From contig NC_092678.1 of the NCBI RefSeq assembly GCF_964355755.1, positions 2,979,922-3,043,921 on the forward strand: 64,000 nucleotides of DNA, read 5' to 3'. Positions 42,301 through 48,967 of this stretch are shown piece by piece. Numbering within the stretch: position 1 is the stretch's first letter; each line of letters opens with the position of its first letter. The translations under genes and the position numbers were made by a program. The stretch comes from Antedon mediterranea. Taxonomy: Eukaryota; Echinodermata; Crinoidea; Comatulida; Antedonidae. Under the pieces are notes generated by a model, which saw nothing but the letters and a program-made list of their open reading frames with translations, searched no databases and was not told the DNA's origin.

Positions 42301-43421
42301 ATGTGTTTAATAATATTTAATTTTCTTTTATTTTTAACTAAAACTACTGCACAATATACGGATCATATATTCAACACGGTTTCATTGCTGTTGATTGTGA
42401 ACTAAATAAAATAAAAGTATTCTAGCCGAAAATAAAATATTAGTAAAATGAAATTCTGACAAGCAACTTATACTAAAGAAGTACACTGTACAACACTTTA
42501 GTTTACTCCTACCTACTGTACTTTTTGACTACTGTGGGCCTAGGCCTAGACCATGTTTACAATAGGCCATCAATTGAGATACAAATAAAAAAGAAATAAT
42601 CTGTAATAAAAAGCCTAATATTAAATAATTTTATTTTTCTTGCGTGTAGGCCTACCACGTAAAATCACATTTTTGGCTAAAAAAGATCATTTTCGGTGAT
42701 GTTTTAGGCCTTATATTTTAGAATCTACATACAAGTCAGATTTTTATAATTATTTCTTTAATTGTAATATCTAATAATATATACTAAAAACCGTGATATA
42801 TATAAACTTTTGAATATACATCGATATCCCTAATATAAAATAAAAATATAAATTCTATTAAATAGAAACAAGCACCGGCGAAAATTAGCATTTGCCGTTT
42901 CATAGAAAATAACTCTTTTCTTGCGGCGGCTCAACTTGTCGGCAGCTCAACTTGGCCCAATTCATTGTTTGTACTACTACTGTATAATTTACTATTACAA
43001 ATATTTGACATACAAAATTAATGTAAAAATGGTGCTTCCTTTACAATACAAATCTAGGTCAAATGATGTAGCCTAGTCTCTAGATATTAACTTAACATAC
43101 ATTAATAATAATATGTATGTTGCAGAATACACATAAAATAAGAGTAATTTATCTTTAATTCAACCTAGCCTCTAGGCAAGGCTTAGCCTAGCCACTGCTC
43201 TGTGTGTGATTTTTGTTAAAATAGTCCAAACTTTATACTTACAATATTGTTACCCATTGCGGAATATCACTTGGAATTTGCGTTAGAGTTCTTTTACTGC
43301 AATCTATATAAGATCCAAGACATGAACAGACAGTTGGGCAGTCTAAACCACCGGCATTTGTTCGAGTAACTGAGAGAATTTCCAAAACAAACATCACTAT
43401 CACCAACAATGCGGCCGCCAT
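1..43421 (-). CDS. LRIG: LRIG, leucine-rich repeat and Ig domain membrane protein (5' part of the gene)
   Basis: Eleven exons read on the minus strand join in frame: 43243-43421, 29149-29220, 28137-28211, 12254-12391, 11357-11500, 7151-7576, 5791-5943, 5472-5543, 1242-1405, 810-946 and 347-521. All junctions are GT-AG. The LRR exons all break in phase 2. The 578 visible codons give a signal peptide, an LRRNT, 15 LRRs, an LRRCT and Ig domain 1, the vertebrate LRIG1-3 order. Family marks include WTIEDAAGAF in LRR 13, LNTSNLVCDCQLTW in the LRRCT and EGRYQCVISNHFG in Ig1. The remaining Ig domains, membrane helix and tail must lie left of position 1. In vertebrates LRIG proteins are membrane proteins that tune receptor tyrosine kinase and BMP signalling; that role is inferred here. 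The gene is long because introns 1 and 3 are about 14 and 15.7 kb. Confidence 0.95.
347..521 (-). CDS. LRIG: LRIG exon 11: Ig domain 1, second half
   Basis: This 175-nt exon opens ELPKTFVETKQEM and carries the second Ig cysteine in EGRYQCVISNHFGPSYS, ending LTVN in phase 1 before GTATGATC. No further exon is visible in 1-346, so Ig2 lies outside the window. Confidence 0.95.
810..946 (-). CDS. LRIG: LRIG exon 10: Ig domain 1, first half
   Basis: This 137-nt exon encodes DYPKPYIIMHPEAQKALRGG and on, with the first Ig cysteine (VEFLCQAAS) and tryptophan (VIWKKDNK). The acceptor TTATCCTCAG and donor GTATATAG are clear. It leaves in phase 0. Confidence 0.95.
1242..1405 (-). CDS. LRIG: LRIG exon 9: LRRCT cap
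   Basis: This 164-nt exon encodes the C-terminal cysteine cap: MLNTSNLVCDCQLTW, then KCAHPENVQGQNV and SLFTC. The four capping cysteines are present. It enters in phase 2 and leaves in phase 1, switching from LRR to Ig exon phase. A plus-strand reading frame over the same bases is a shadow. Confidence 0.95.
1510..1620. repeat. Short inverted-repeat element related to the GEMIN2 minisatellite
   Basis: ACCTCTAATAAGAGGACACT at the left faces AGTGTCCCTTTAATAGAG and AATAGAGGTTTCC to the right. The same GTGTCCC-TTAATAG words make up the MITE and minisatellite at 52.7-54.1 kb, so this is probably an older, unexpanded relative. Confidence 0.55.
2028..2396 (+). repeat. Interrupted (GAT)n microsatellite
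   Basis: Runs of GATGAT are broken by recurring GAAGAAAGTATGATGAT segments over about 370 bp. The acidic reading frames it creates are intronic and not coding. Confidence 0.9.
3068..3464. mobile_element. 397-bp palindromic non-autonomous DNA transposon, copy 1
   Basis: Terminal repeats TAAAGGCCCATTTACACTAG and its complement bound a nearly full-length palindrome. Both arms carry TTTTCGTTCTAGAAC-like and TGACGTCA blocks. The two CRE-like TGACGTCA sites are at 3225-3232 and 3292-3299. No coding capacity is seen. The related copy is at 36918-37280. Confidence 0.8.
3975..4031. repeat. Dispersed repeat with CCAGGTAAGCTAGGCAC core, copy 1
   Basis: A roughly 55-bp block (AGAGAATAGGCCAATGTCGG then CCAGGTAAGCTAGGCACGAA) recurs at 28645-28681, 29083-29135 and 31722-31777. 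The family is not recognised. Confidence 0.6.
5210..5400. repeat. Degenerate tandem repeat of about 75-80 bp
   Basis: The words CACCACACCAAATGTCTCCG, CACACCAAACTTCTCTGTG and TCACCAAACTTCTCTGTG recur with GGTTTTGTC between them. About three diverged units are present. Confidence 0.5.
5472..5543 (-). CDS. LRIG: LRIG exon 8: LRR 15
   Basis: This 72-nt phase 2-2 exon encodes DLTDNMITAIQANSFSSLPK and on. The acceptor is TTTACATTAG and the donor GTAAGTAAAA. Confidence 0.92.
5622..5762. mobile_element. TTAA-flanked MITE, copy 1
   Basis: This is one of 13 copies of a palindromic MITE. The shared ends are GCTCTGTCTACACTATCAAA and its complement. The interior carries GTGATGTGCCCAAATATGG and GACATCATCATG. 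Here it sits between LRIG exons 7 and 8, 28 bp from the exon 7 donor. Confidence 0.85.
5791..5943 (-). CDS. LRIG: LRIG exon 7: LRR 13-14 with the WTIED insertion
   Basis: This 153-nt exon encodes LDHNDISWTIEDAAGAFKGL and on. The extra residues of the TIED segment make LRR 13 longer than the rest and are a hallmark of LRIG proteins. A MITE ends 28 bp beyond the donor. Confidence 0.95.
6806..6957. mobile_element. TTAA-flanked MITE, copy 2
   Basis: Both ends are complete: TTAA then GCTCTGTCTACAC on the left, and GTGTAGACAGAGC then TTTA on the right. It lies in the LRIG intron between exons 6 and 7. Confidence 0.88.
7151..7576 (-). CDS. LRIG: LRIG exon 6: LRR 7-12 in one large exon
   Basis: A 426-nt exon encodes about six repeats (142 residues), for example LRVLKLRRNGISLLEDGAFY and LQSLDLSYNQLVSL. 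Other LRR exons in this gene hold one or two repeats, so intron loss between repeats is likely. The acceptor is TTTTTCTTCTTCAG and the donor GTACGTAAAT. Confidence 0.95.
7577..11356. other. LRIG intron 5 contents
   Basis: Apart from MITE copy 3 and four 20-21-bp repeats of ATTGATCACNTGAC at about 10085-10162, I see only AT-rich sequence. The short reading frames here show no family features. Confidence 0.5.
9505..9675. mobile_element. TTAA-flanked MITE, copy 3
   Basis: The left end is diverged (CTAAACTTTGTCTACTG) and the right end intact (GTGTAGACAGAGC then TTAA). It lies in the LRIG intron between exons 5 and 6. Confidence 0.85.
11357..11500 (-). CDS. LRIG: LRIG exon 5: LRR 5-6
   Basis: This 144-nt phase 2-2 exon encodes two 24-residue repeats, YMNSNKISSIYENAM followed by LKLNKNSVKKLPKDMFEPLA. 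The acceptor is TAAAACACAG and the donor GTAAGTATT. Confidence 0.93.
12254..12391 (-). CDS. LRIG: LRIG exon 4: LRR 3-4
   Basis: This 138-nt phase 2-2 exon encodes two repeats, beginning NHNRISSIDGAAIAMFPNME. The acceptor is CTCTTTCAG and the donor GTAAGTGATG. Confidence 0.93.
12551..12682 (+). repeat. 44-bp tandem repeat, three units
   Basis: Units start at 12551, 12595 and 12639, each AGCAGTGTCATTATGCTAGG then TTTTGTGATACAGGTGTCAC. Sequence just beyond (GTATCATATAATTTGCTTAT) resembles 1158-1185, so a dispersed element is probably involved. Confidence 0.85.
14105..14388 (-). mobile_element. tRNA-derived SINE (serine-tRNA-like head)
   Basis: On the minus strand the head reads GCGAGTGAGTGGCCGAGCGG, an A-box like that of class II tRNAs, with B-box GGGTTCGAGG about 55 bp on. 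The head can still pair GCGAGTG with CACTCGC and ends TCCA. A non-tRNA body follows, ending in an AT-rich tail. The anticodon arm pairs poorly, so a working tRNA gene is unlikely. Confidence 0.7.
14554..15641. mobile_element. 1,088-bp fold-back, MULE-like non-autonomous transposon
   Basis: Arms of about 90 bp starting GGGTGTCACGAAAGCTCAGA are mirrored at the right end. Inner blocks are also mirrored: CACCTGCCTTTCTTGTATTT with its complement near 15525-15545, and TTGATGATTTTACAG with its complement near 15418-15433. The element is therefore almost one large palindrome, with an unpaired stretch at about 14640-14875. It is flanked by identical 10-bp copies of ATAAAAACTG at 14544-14553 and 15642-15651. 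Long arms and 9-11-bp target duplications are typical of Mutator-like elements. No transposase frame is seen. Confidence 0.85.
17345..17484. mobile_element. TTAA-flanked MITE, copy 4
   Basis: Both ends are intact and bordered by perfect TTAA (17345-17348 and 17481-17484). This is the clearest support for a TTAA target. LRIG intron 3. Confidence 0.9.
20270..20795 (+). repeat. AATCAATCA-type satellite with higher-order pattern
   Basis: About 520 bp of TCAATCAATCAAATAATTAA and TCAATCGAATATTCAATC blocks alternate with a period near 36 bp. It is nearly pure A, T and C on this strand. Confidence 0.9.
23398..23503. mobile_element. TTAA-flanked MITE, copy 5 (internally deleted)
   Basis: It is bordered by TTAA at 23398-23401 and 23500-23503. 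The left arm lacks the CAAACTAGTTTGACAAA segment, leaving 106 bp. Confidence 0.85.
27308..27452. mobile_element. TTAA-flanked MITE, copy 6 (eroded ends)
   Basis: The core CTACACTATCAAACTACTTT and GTGTGATGTGCCCAAATATG is clear, but the left GCTCTGT is lost. The right end is ATGTAGACAATGCTTTAGA. Confidence 0.8.
28137..28211 (-). CDS. LRIG: LRIG exon 3: LRR 2
   Basis: This 75-nt exon encodes NLAENQLTSVPQLGTVLQNL and on, a 25-residue repeat that resembles the short second repeat of vertebrate LRIGs. The acceptor is CTCCCATAG and the donor GTAAGTAT. Confidence 0.92.
28645..28681. repeat. CCAGGTAAGCTAGGCAC repeat, copy 2
   Basis: TTGGTTTATCCAGATAAACT then AGGCACGAAACAGAC matches the block at 3975-4031. 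Confidence 0.55.
29083..29135. repeat. CCAGGTAAGCTAGGCAC repeat, copy 3
   Basis: GGAGAGCATGGGCTATTGTT and TATCCAGGTAAGCTAGACAT match the family. It lies about 12 bp beyond the LRIG exon 2 donor. Confidence 0.55.
29149..29220 (-). CDS. LRIG: LRIG exon 2: LRR 1
   Basis: This 72-nt phase 2-2 exon encodes one 24-residue repeat, DLSENRISSVDKSVFSELVS and on. It is flanked by acceptor TTTCTTGCAG and donor GTAAGTAC. Confidence 0.92.
31722..31777. repeat. CCAGGTAAGCTAGGCAC repeat, copy 4
   Basis: GGAGAGAATAGGCTAATGTC and TTCAGGTAAGCTAGGCACAA match the family closely. Confidence 0.6.
32356..32685 (+). repeat. 165-bp tandem duplication
   Basis: Units 32356-32520 and 32521-32685 are nearly identical, both opening TCCAATTAGGAAAGAGTTTG. 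The last A/T-rich stretch differs slightly. High identity implies a recent duplication. Intron 1 of LRIG. Confidence 0.9.
32791..33035 (+). repeat. About 128-bp tandem duplication
   Basis: Unit 1 starts at 32791 (TAGCCTACGCGTAGGTAGAT) and unit 2 at 32919 (TAGCCTATGCGTAGGTAGAT). Both end AGTTTTATCAAG, then GTAATCATTGAGG or a close variant. They are more diverged than the neighbouring 165-bp pair. Confidence 0.85.
33361..33391 (+). repeat. (ATT)n microsatellite
   Basis: About ten uninterrupted ATT units. Confidence 0.9.
33439..33599. mobile_element. TTAA-flanked MITE, copy 7
   Basis: TTAAGCTCTGTC is joined directly to AAACTAGTTCGAC, so part of the left arm is deleted. The right end TAGTGTAGACAGAGCTTTA is complete. 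Confidence 0.85.
36918..37280. mobile_element. Palindromic DNA transposon, copy 2
   Basis: TAAAGGCCCAATTACACTAT matches the left end of 3068-3464. The interior is colinear, including TGACGTCA at 37086-37093 and 37153-37160. It lacks about 45 bp of the right arm present in copy 1, and its right terminus is rearranged (CCTGGGCCTTA). Confidence 0.8.
37735..37850 (+). repeat. 57-bp satellite, two units
   Basis: ATTGGGCTTATCAACAA starts at 37735 and 37792. The preceding 70-80 bp (GGCGTAAA, then GGTCAATATCATGTAAAATG) is also duplicated at 38262-38330, so a larger block was copied. Confidence 0.85.
38342..38615 (+). repeat. 56-57-bp satellite, five units
   Basis: Units begin at 38342, 38398, 38454, 38511 and 38568, with spacing 56, 56, 57 and 57. 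Where the spacing is 57 the frame reads WAYQQINTFVQNVK-like repeats, but the 56-bp steps break it, so coding is not supported. Confidence 0.9.
38634..38795. mobile_element. TTAA-flanked MITE, copy 8
   Basis: The left TTAAGCTCTGTCTATACTAT is good. The right end is eroded (GTGTAGACACAGAAC). It starts about 20 bp past the last satellite unit. Confidence 0.82.
40057..40155 (+). CDS. Unrecognised 32-codon reading frame, possible nested mini-exon
   Basis: ATG at 40057 opens a basic frame starting MPRKKDRKQFILNIASGRSI and stopping at 40153-40155. A potential donor (GACC, then GTAATT) lies just before the stop. A pyrimidine-rich acceptor TTTTTTTACAG at 40231-40241 could join it in frame to ERVATVTSDDDKTVIKI at 40242-40300. 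The patch is richer in CpG than the rest of LRIG intron 1. The family is not recognised. It may be a fragment of a nested plus-strand gene or transposon, or chance. Confidence 0.25.
   Translation: MPRKKDRKQFILNIASGRSIGRSKRLPTEDRN
40810..40960 (+). repeat. AACAATACATCGTAGG repeat, seven copies
   Basis: The 16-mer starts at 40810, 40831, 40855, 40876, 40896, 40917 and 40938, spaced 20-24 bp. CTACG-rich relatives occur at 39645-39795, where they form small hairpins. Confidence 0.85.
41110..41169 (+). repeat. 30-bp perfect tandem duplication
   Basis: ACCATTGTCTTAATGCTCAT plus ten more bases occurs twice head to tail without change. Confidence 0.92.
43243..43421 (-). CDS. LRIG: LRIG exon 1: start codon, signal peptide, LRRNT
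   Basis: ATG at 43421 follows AAA and is followed by G, a good initiation context. Residues 1-23 (MAAALLVIVMFVLEILSVTR and on) form a hydrophobic secretion signal. The LRRNT cysteines sit at residues 28, 32, 34 and 41 (CPTVCSC and YIDC). The exon ends in phase 2 at GTAAGTATAAAG. The 5' UTR continues upstream, toward about 43.45-43.7 kb; no transcription start can be fixed. Confidence 0.95.
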
Positions 43422-44737
43422 TTTCGTAGGCCACAGTGCTGTGTCGCGGGCTAAGCTCTCTCGAGCTGTAGTTTGTGAGCGTCGATATGGTAAGCTGTCC
43501 CAAAACAGGCTTCAGAAATTTTCCTTTTTGCTGAAATATCCAAAGAAGTACACATTAGTAAAACTACAGTAAACACAATATACATTAACTTTTGCAATAC
43601 ACCATTGTGTGATATAACTCTTCCATAATGACAACGAATTAAATGCCTTTTTTTACAGTAAAATAAAACACAAAATTCCTGTAGAGTACACAACTAGCGA
43701 ATAAAACACAACACACAATTTTTGTACAATCCGATAGAGGGCGTGTACAGATTTCACACTTCATTAATTCAATGAAAACTCATAATAAACTGAACTTGCC
43801 TTATATGGTATGACCGACTCCTCCCAATATTTTATTAATTCTGAATTCAAGTTCAAATTTATAACGAATTTCAAATGCGCAATTGCAATGTTCGAGAATA
43901 AATTTATATACCTAACAGTTACCTTAATTCTGTAATATTAATCAGACACGAGATAAAATTTTAAAAGATTATTTTTTACAACTCATAATACGTCGGTAAT
44001 TAAAATTATAATTATTATCAACGATTCGTAATCTAATTCTAGTTCTTTTAACTTTTACCTTTCAAATAGTTATGAAGAAAAAATATTAATTTCTCATAAC
44101 TCCGATACGGCAACTACCTTATAAATGTTCCATAATAAAATGTCAAGAAACGTGTATTAGTATTATAGCCGTTGCACATGCTATCTGTGTACACCTGTAT
44201 ATACCTCACTACTAATGTTAAACCAGTGACAATTATTATGAAATAAACTTATTGGACGACGTACGTATGCAAATTAGATGTGACGTAGCCCATACAATGT
44301 ATTCGATGCTGAGTGGCTGTTTAAGTTGATTGACAGATATGCCAAGATCAATCAGTGCAATAATGTGTTGTGATATTGATATAATATTTACATCCAGTTC
44401 TCAATCATTAGGCATAATTCCAATGAACCCTTTTCGAAAAATATACACAATAATATTGTAGTAATAAATCATAAACGTTATGTGTTATTGGTGCGTCACA
44501 TCTTTTGTAGCCTTGTTAATTGGGTTCTTTTATGGGAAAACAGTCTGTACTGAGAGGCCATGAATAAACTCTTAGTTGGGTGTACATCGGTTGTACAATT
44601 TTAAAAAAAGGAAGAGAATAATCTCACATTTTTGTTTTCTATTGTACTATTACGTAACAACCTTTTCATCCTTAATCGAGATTTAATCTAGTTTGTAGTA
44701 AGTGTATCGCCTTAGAAGAATGCTTGAGAGAGCAAGT

Positions 44738-44798
44738 TTTTGTGGTCTTTTGTTAATATATAAATAGGCTATTTATATATTAACAAAAGACCACAAAA
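44738..44798. repeat. Perfect 29-bp inverted repeat with 3-nt loop
   Basis: The left arm 44738-44766 (TTTTGTGGTCTTTTGTTAAT and on) and right arm 44770-44798 are exact complements around GGC. The transcript from either strand would fold into a mismatch-free hairpin. It is too perfect for a typical animal miRNA precursor; a recent inverted duplication or a palindromic transposon relic is more likely. Confidence 0.9.
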
Positions 44799-46580
44799 TA
44801 GGTAGATAGAAACAATCTAACTAAAACGTTTCAAAGAGATGCAGGTGTGAGGTTATTGTGTTGCGATGTTGATCTTAACCAAATTGTGAACAGGTTTAGG
44901 CCTAGTAAACAGTAACAAAAAGACAAGATTATCATGATCCAATGGAAGTTTGCGCGCCCAAATTCTTGCGATCGTTTGCTTCTTGTAGTAGTATCTCCAA
45001 TGTTATCAAAAAGAGAGGGTAACATCGATAGCTGTCTATAACCAATTTCTCAGATGGCTTCGTTTCAATGTTCAATATGCGGACAATTAGAGATATGTGG
45101 TTGTGCGCAGATGAAGAACAAATGTAGTGCATCAGCAGGATGAGTCAGTTACTGTCTTAATATTCCCTTGCCAATCTTCGTGTCATGTTTCCAATATTTC
45201 CCTCGTGTATTCTTAAAACCAAAGTTTAATTGTCTTGCTACATGGAATATGACATATGATACTATAATGTTGTAAGACATTAAAGCAGGCAAACTTGAGA
45301 TTGAGTAATTCAAGATTTAAAATGTATTGTCAAAGTTAAGATTTGACCTGGGTACTAGATAATTACGATGGTACCCGTAGGGGTGATTATGCTTTGATCA
45401 TCTCTTCTTACCAATGACAAGATTTCGAGAAATGTGTCAGTTCAACAAGAAAGGGTTGTTTTGAAAGTTTCTAAATTAACAAGCCTTAATGAAGGAGAGT
45501 TAGTTATCTTTAAAATTAGACCCCTTGCCAAAATGCAGAGTATCCGGAGAAATGTGTAACCCGGGTCAATGAAAATTTATTTGGACGACACAATATGGGA
45601 TTTTTTTAAAGCTAGATAGTTTTTTATGGCCAAAAATAAAGTTTCAGTCAAAGTCTTGCGCTTTATTACATTGACCTATAATATTAGGCTAGGTCCAGGC
45701 CTACTCTAAAAAACTGTTCTAAAATGAGATCATGATACGAAAACTCGTAGCCTCAATAAATTTCAGGCAGCAAAGTGTGAATGGAAACATTGAAAGTGAT
45801 ACTATGAAAGGTTGAGTCGGTAAATTCGATTTTGCACCAGTCAATATTACGTGTTATTGTCGCTTTAAATTTCTCTCGTTTGCCTAACAAAAGCGCACCG
45901 ATTACTCGCTAAAACACAGACGTGTTAAGATCAATACAATAATTGGCATGGTTACTTGTTAGCGCTTCATAGTCGTGTTCGCCACTCTGACTGAACCGAA
46001 AGGTAAACATTTACTCACCTAAAGAATTCTTTCATTTTACCGATCCAATGAAGAATGCTCATGTTGGTGCAAATGAAGTTGTCACATAGATGAATTTAGA
46101 CAACAAAAGCTAGTCTATTTCGACCGAGGACACATAGTGAAAACATATTTGCTAAGTACCGGTTTCTTTATGCGATCACTTATTTCGTTTTACTAGTGAG
46201 AGTGTATTACTGAAGTGCTCCCATGTTATATTGTAATATCTTTTTTACGATTCGTTTTTAACCTTTTTTACGTTGTCTTAATTAATTCCTTGCGATTGTT
46301 GAAGGCGTGTCACTGATCCAATTGCATATATGTTCACTAATGTTTTGTTAATAAGTTGTTGAAGAAAAATGAATACAAAATAAATAACTGTCATCTTTCA
46401 TAATTTTGTCGAAAAACGTGTTTCAACTTATCTCTAAAACTGTTCCAAACTTTAGCGAAACAAATGACACCCTTTTGGACCATTTAAAATAAAGACGACG
46501 CCCCGTGATCAAACTAATTCGTTTTAAGCACTTTCATCAAATTATTTAATTATTAAAGCTAAGCTATAGTCTCTTTCCTT

Positions 46581-46726
46581 TAAAGCTCTGTCTATACTAT
46601 CAAACTAGTGTGATGTGTCCAAATATGGTGGTGATATAACGTACCCAAATATGGTATTGATATGACATTATTATGTCCATATGGGCACATAATATTCAAA
46701 GTTTGATAGCGTAGACAGAGCCTTAG
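46581..46726. mobile_element. TTAA-flanked MITE, copy 9
   Basis: TAAAGCTCTGTCTATACTAT on the left and TGATAGCGTAGACAGAGCC then TTAG on the right. The interior is slightly shortened. Confidence 0.85.
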
Positions 46727-48967
46727 TGAGACAGATCCAAAATGACATGGAAAGGTTTTAGTTTAATGAAAGAAAGAAGAATTATCAATTGTATTGTCAG
46801 AATTCATGTAATCAAAACAAAATAATGACCATTCTCTGGACATTTCACATTAATGAACCGTGACGAGATGGTCAATTGGATTGGACAGTTGGCTTTCAAG
46901 GAAATTAATCTGGACAGTCGATAAATATTGAAAAGAATAAACTTCCATTAAACTAATTGGACTGTATGAAAATCTCGTTTTTCTAATAAGTCACTTGATT
47001 GAGTGGTCATTGGTCAGCAAGAACATTGTAGTGATGGTCATTCAATGGGACATATATCCATTACACTTCTCAAAAGGCGCAGTGTTTTATCTAACCCCGT
47101 TAACATTCATAGACAATAGTGACCCTGTTAAATACGAAGCACAAAATGCATCAATATTAGTAATAGATGCATTTTGTGTTCTGTATTGGTGTCAATAACG
47201 AAACATGTGTACACGACACAATCATATACTTTATTGGTTTATTTTAGTTCACTATGTCGGTCTGTCGGTCTGTCTGTCGGTCCGGTATCACTATGCGTTT
47301 TAGCACGCGACTTATGGCTGTTGGCCTTGTTTAATGTAATGTTTATATATTGTATAATGTGAACTTGTATTCTAAATATATTATTGTTATTTTTATAAAT
47401 TGTAAATTCAACAATGTTTACTTTGTTGCAAGAAATTTGAAATCAAATAATAGAATTTTATTGTAATTAATTACTGTATACCGTAACTAATTAAAAGTGA
47501 GAGTGAGCCTTTTAAATTCTTCGGTTAGATAAGTGCCAAAGTTAGGCTTGAACATTCAACATCTCATACTAGGACGCGTCACACTTTATGTGCAAATGTT
47601 TTATGTGAACTGCACAAGACCATAATACACATCTACATCGGATAAAAGTAAACATCATCCCCTGTGCATTTGCAATCTTCACCAAGACGAGTCCCAAGAT
47701 CTTCATAAAATAATGATCTGTTTTACAACTGTGTCGCGAAACGGTTTTTGTACATAAAGTTGTGTTTTGTAAACCAATATGTAATTACTTTTTTGTACGA
47801 TCGGTCTAAGCAGCAGACAAACATAATTTAATCTTTAAAATTGATAAAACACGACCGTGACTTTATTGAGAGAACATACATCGAAAACAACCTACATTAC
47901 TCAGTCATCTCTGAGTAGTACGAAAACAATTTCAATGGAATCACTGTATACTTTTATAGAATAAAATAAGTTTTTAACTTCAATGAAAACTAGAACTATT
48001 TGGCTGATTCAGACGTTTTATTCACGGCGAGAACTACCCCACCGCAAGTTTTCTTTTGTAGACCTATATTATTAGTTTTAAAATAAAATAATTTAAAAAT
48101 GTAATATAAAAGCAGAGACGGTTAAATGATATTAAGTTGGCCTCAAGAACCTAATATAAATCTTGGCTAATTTAACTCAACCAAGACCCGCTAATGGTAT
48201 CCCAATATAAAGAACATGCTTACCTGCTGCAAGTTACACGATGAATTGTTATCCTCTTTCTTCCAAAACAGAGCAATGTACAGTATGGTGAGATTTAATG
48301 TAACAATTCAAATTGTTAATACTATACCACCAATATGTGCACACTGTTTTACAAAAAAAAAGAAATTGTTGTTGATTGGTAGGATACTTTCATTTCTGAT
48401 TACGTCATGATAGAAAGAACATAAGAAAACAATACTAAATAAATGTTTAAAATAAAATAAATAAAAAAATTAAGTAATATAGAGGGCGACAAACACATTT
48501 TTTTAAGGATCGGACAGTTTCAATTATTGCTCTATTACGGTTCATACCTAGCGTGCTTATTCAAGCATAACTTGGAAAACAACGTGTGTTGATAAATTTA
48601 AAGGTAATTAAAGTAAACAAGTTTAACTTATTTGTATCATTTGTTTTTTAATCAGATATTAATAATACCGAGAGTGATGCTATTTTGTGCTAGTATATTA
48701 TTCTGAATTAGTTACTATATAGCACAGAAAGGAAGCTCAATTTCCTAGGCCCTACTAACTTAGTTTAGGCCTAGCTAGCTAGCTTAGTCGGAACGTCGAT
48801 AAGAAGGCTTTACAAGCCCAGAAGAAAGGGTAAGGCAGGGCCTAGATTCTTAAATGGATAGATATAATTAAGCGTTACAATTACAATTCTATTTATTTAT
48901 AAAATAATAAAGAAACCGTTTTTTTAAATAGTAACTATCTTTTTTACAACAAAAAAATCAATTTCAG

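Larger units (their letters stand above)
29221..43242. other. LRIG intron 1 contents (14 kb)
   Basis: It holds the repeats listed separately, a zone rich in TACTGTACAGTA-like words (36230-36425 and 39405-39550), and the small unrecognised frame at 40057. An open frame at 31999-32271 has an acceptor-like TTCCTTTTGCAG inside it but no recognisable product. No other gene evidence is seen. Confidence 0.5.
43422..48967. other. LRIG-RPUSD3 spacer
   Basis: The two genes are transcribed away from each other about 5.5 kb apart. Upstream of LRIG there is a short CpG-containing stretch around the start codon. A perfect hairpin (44738-44798) and one MITE (46581-46726) are present. A probable RPUSD3 5' UTR donor lies at 48829/48830 (GAAGAAAGG then GTAAGG). 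No coding region is supported. Confidence 0.5.
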
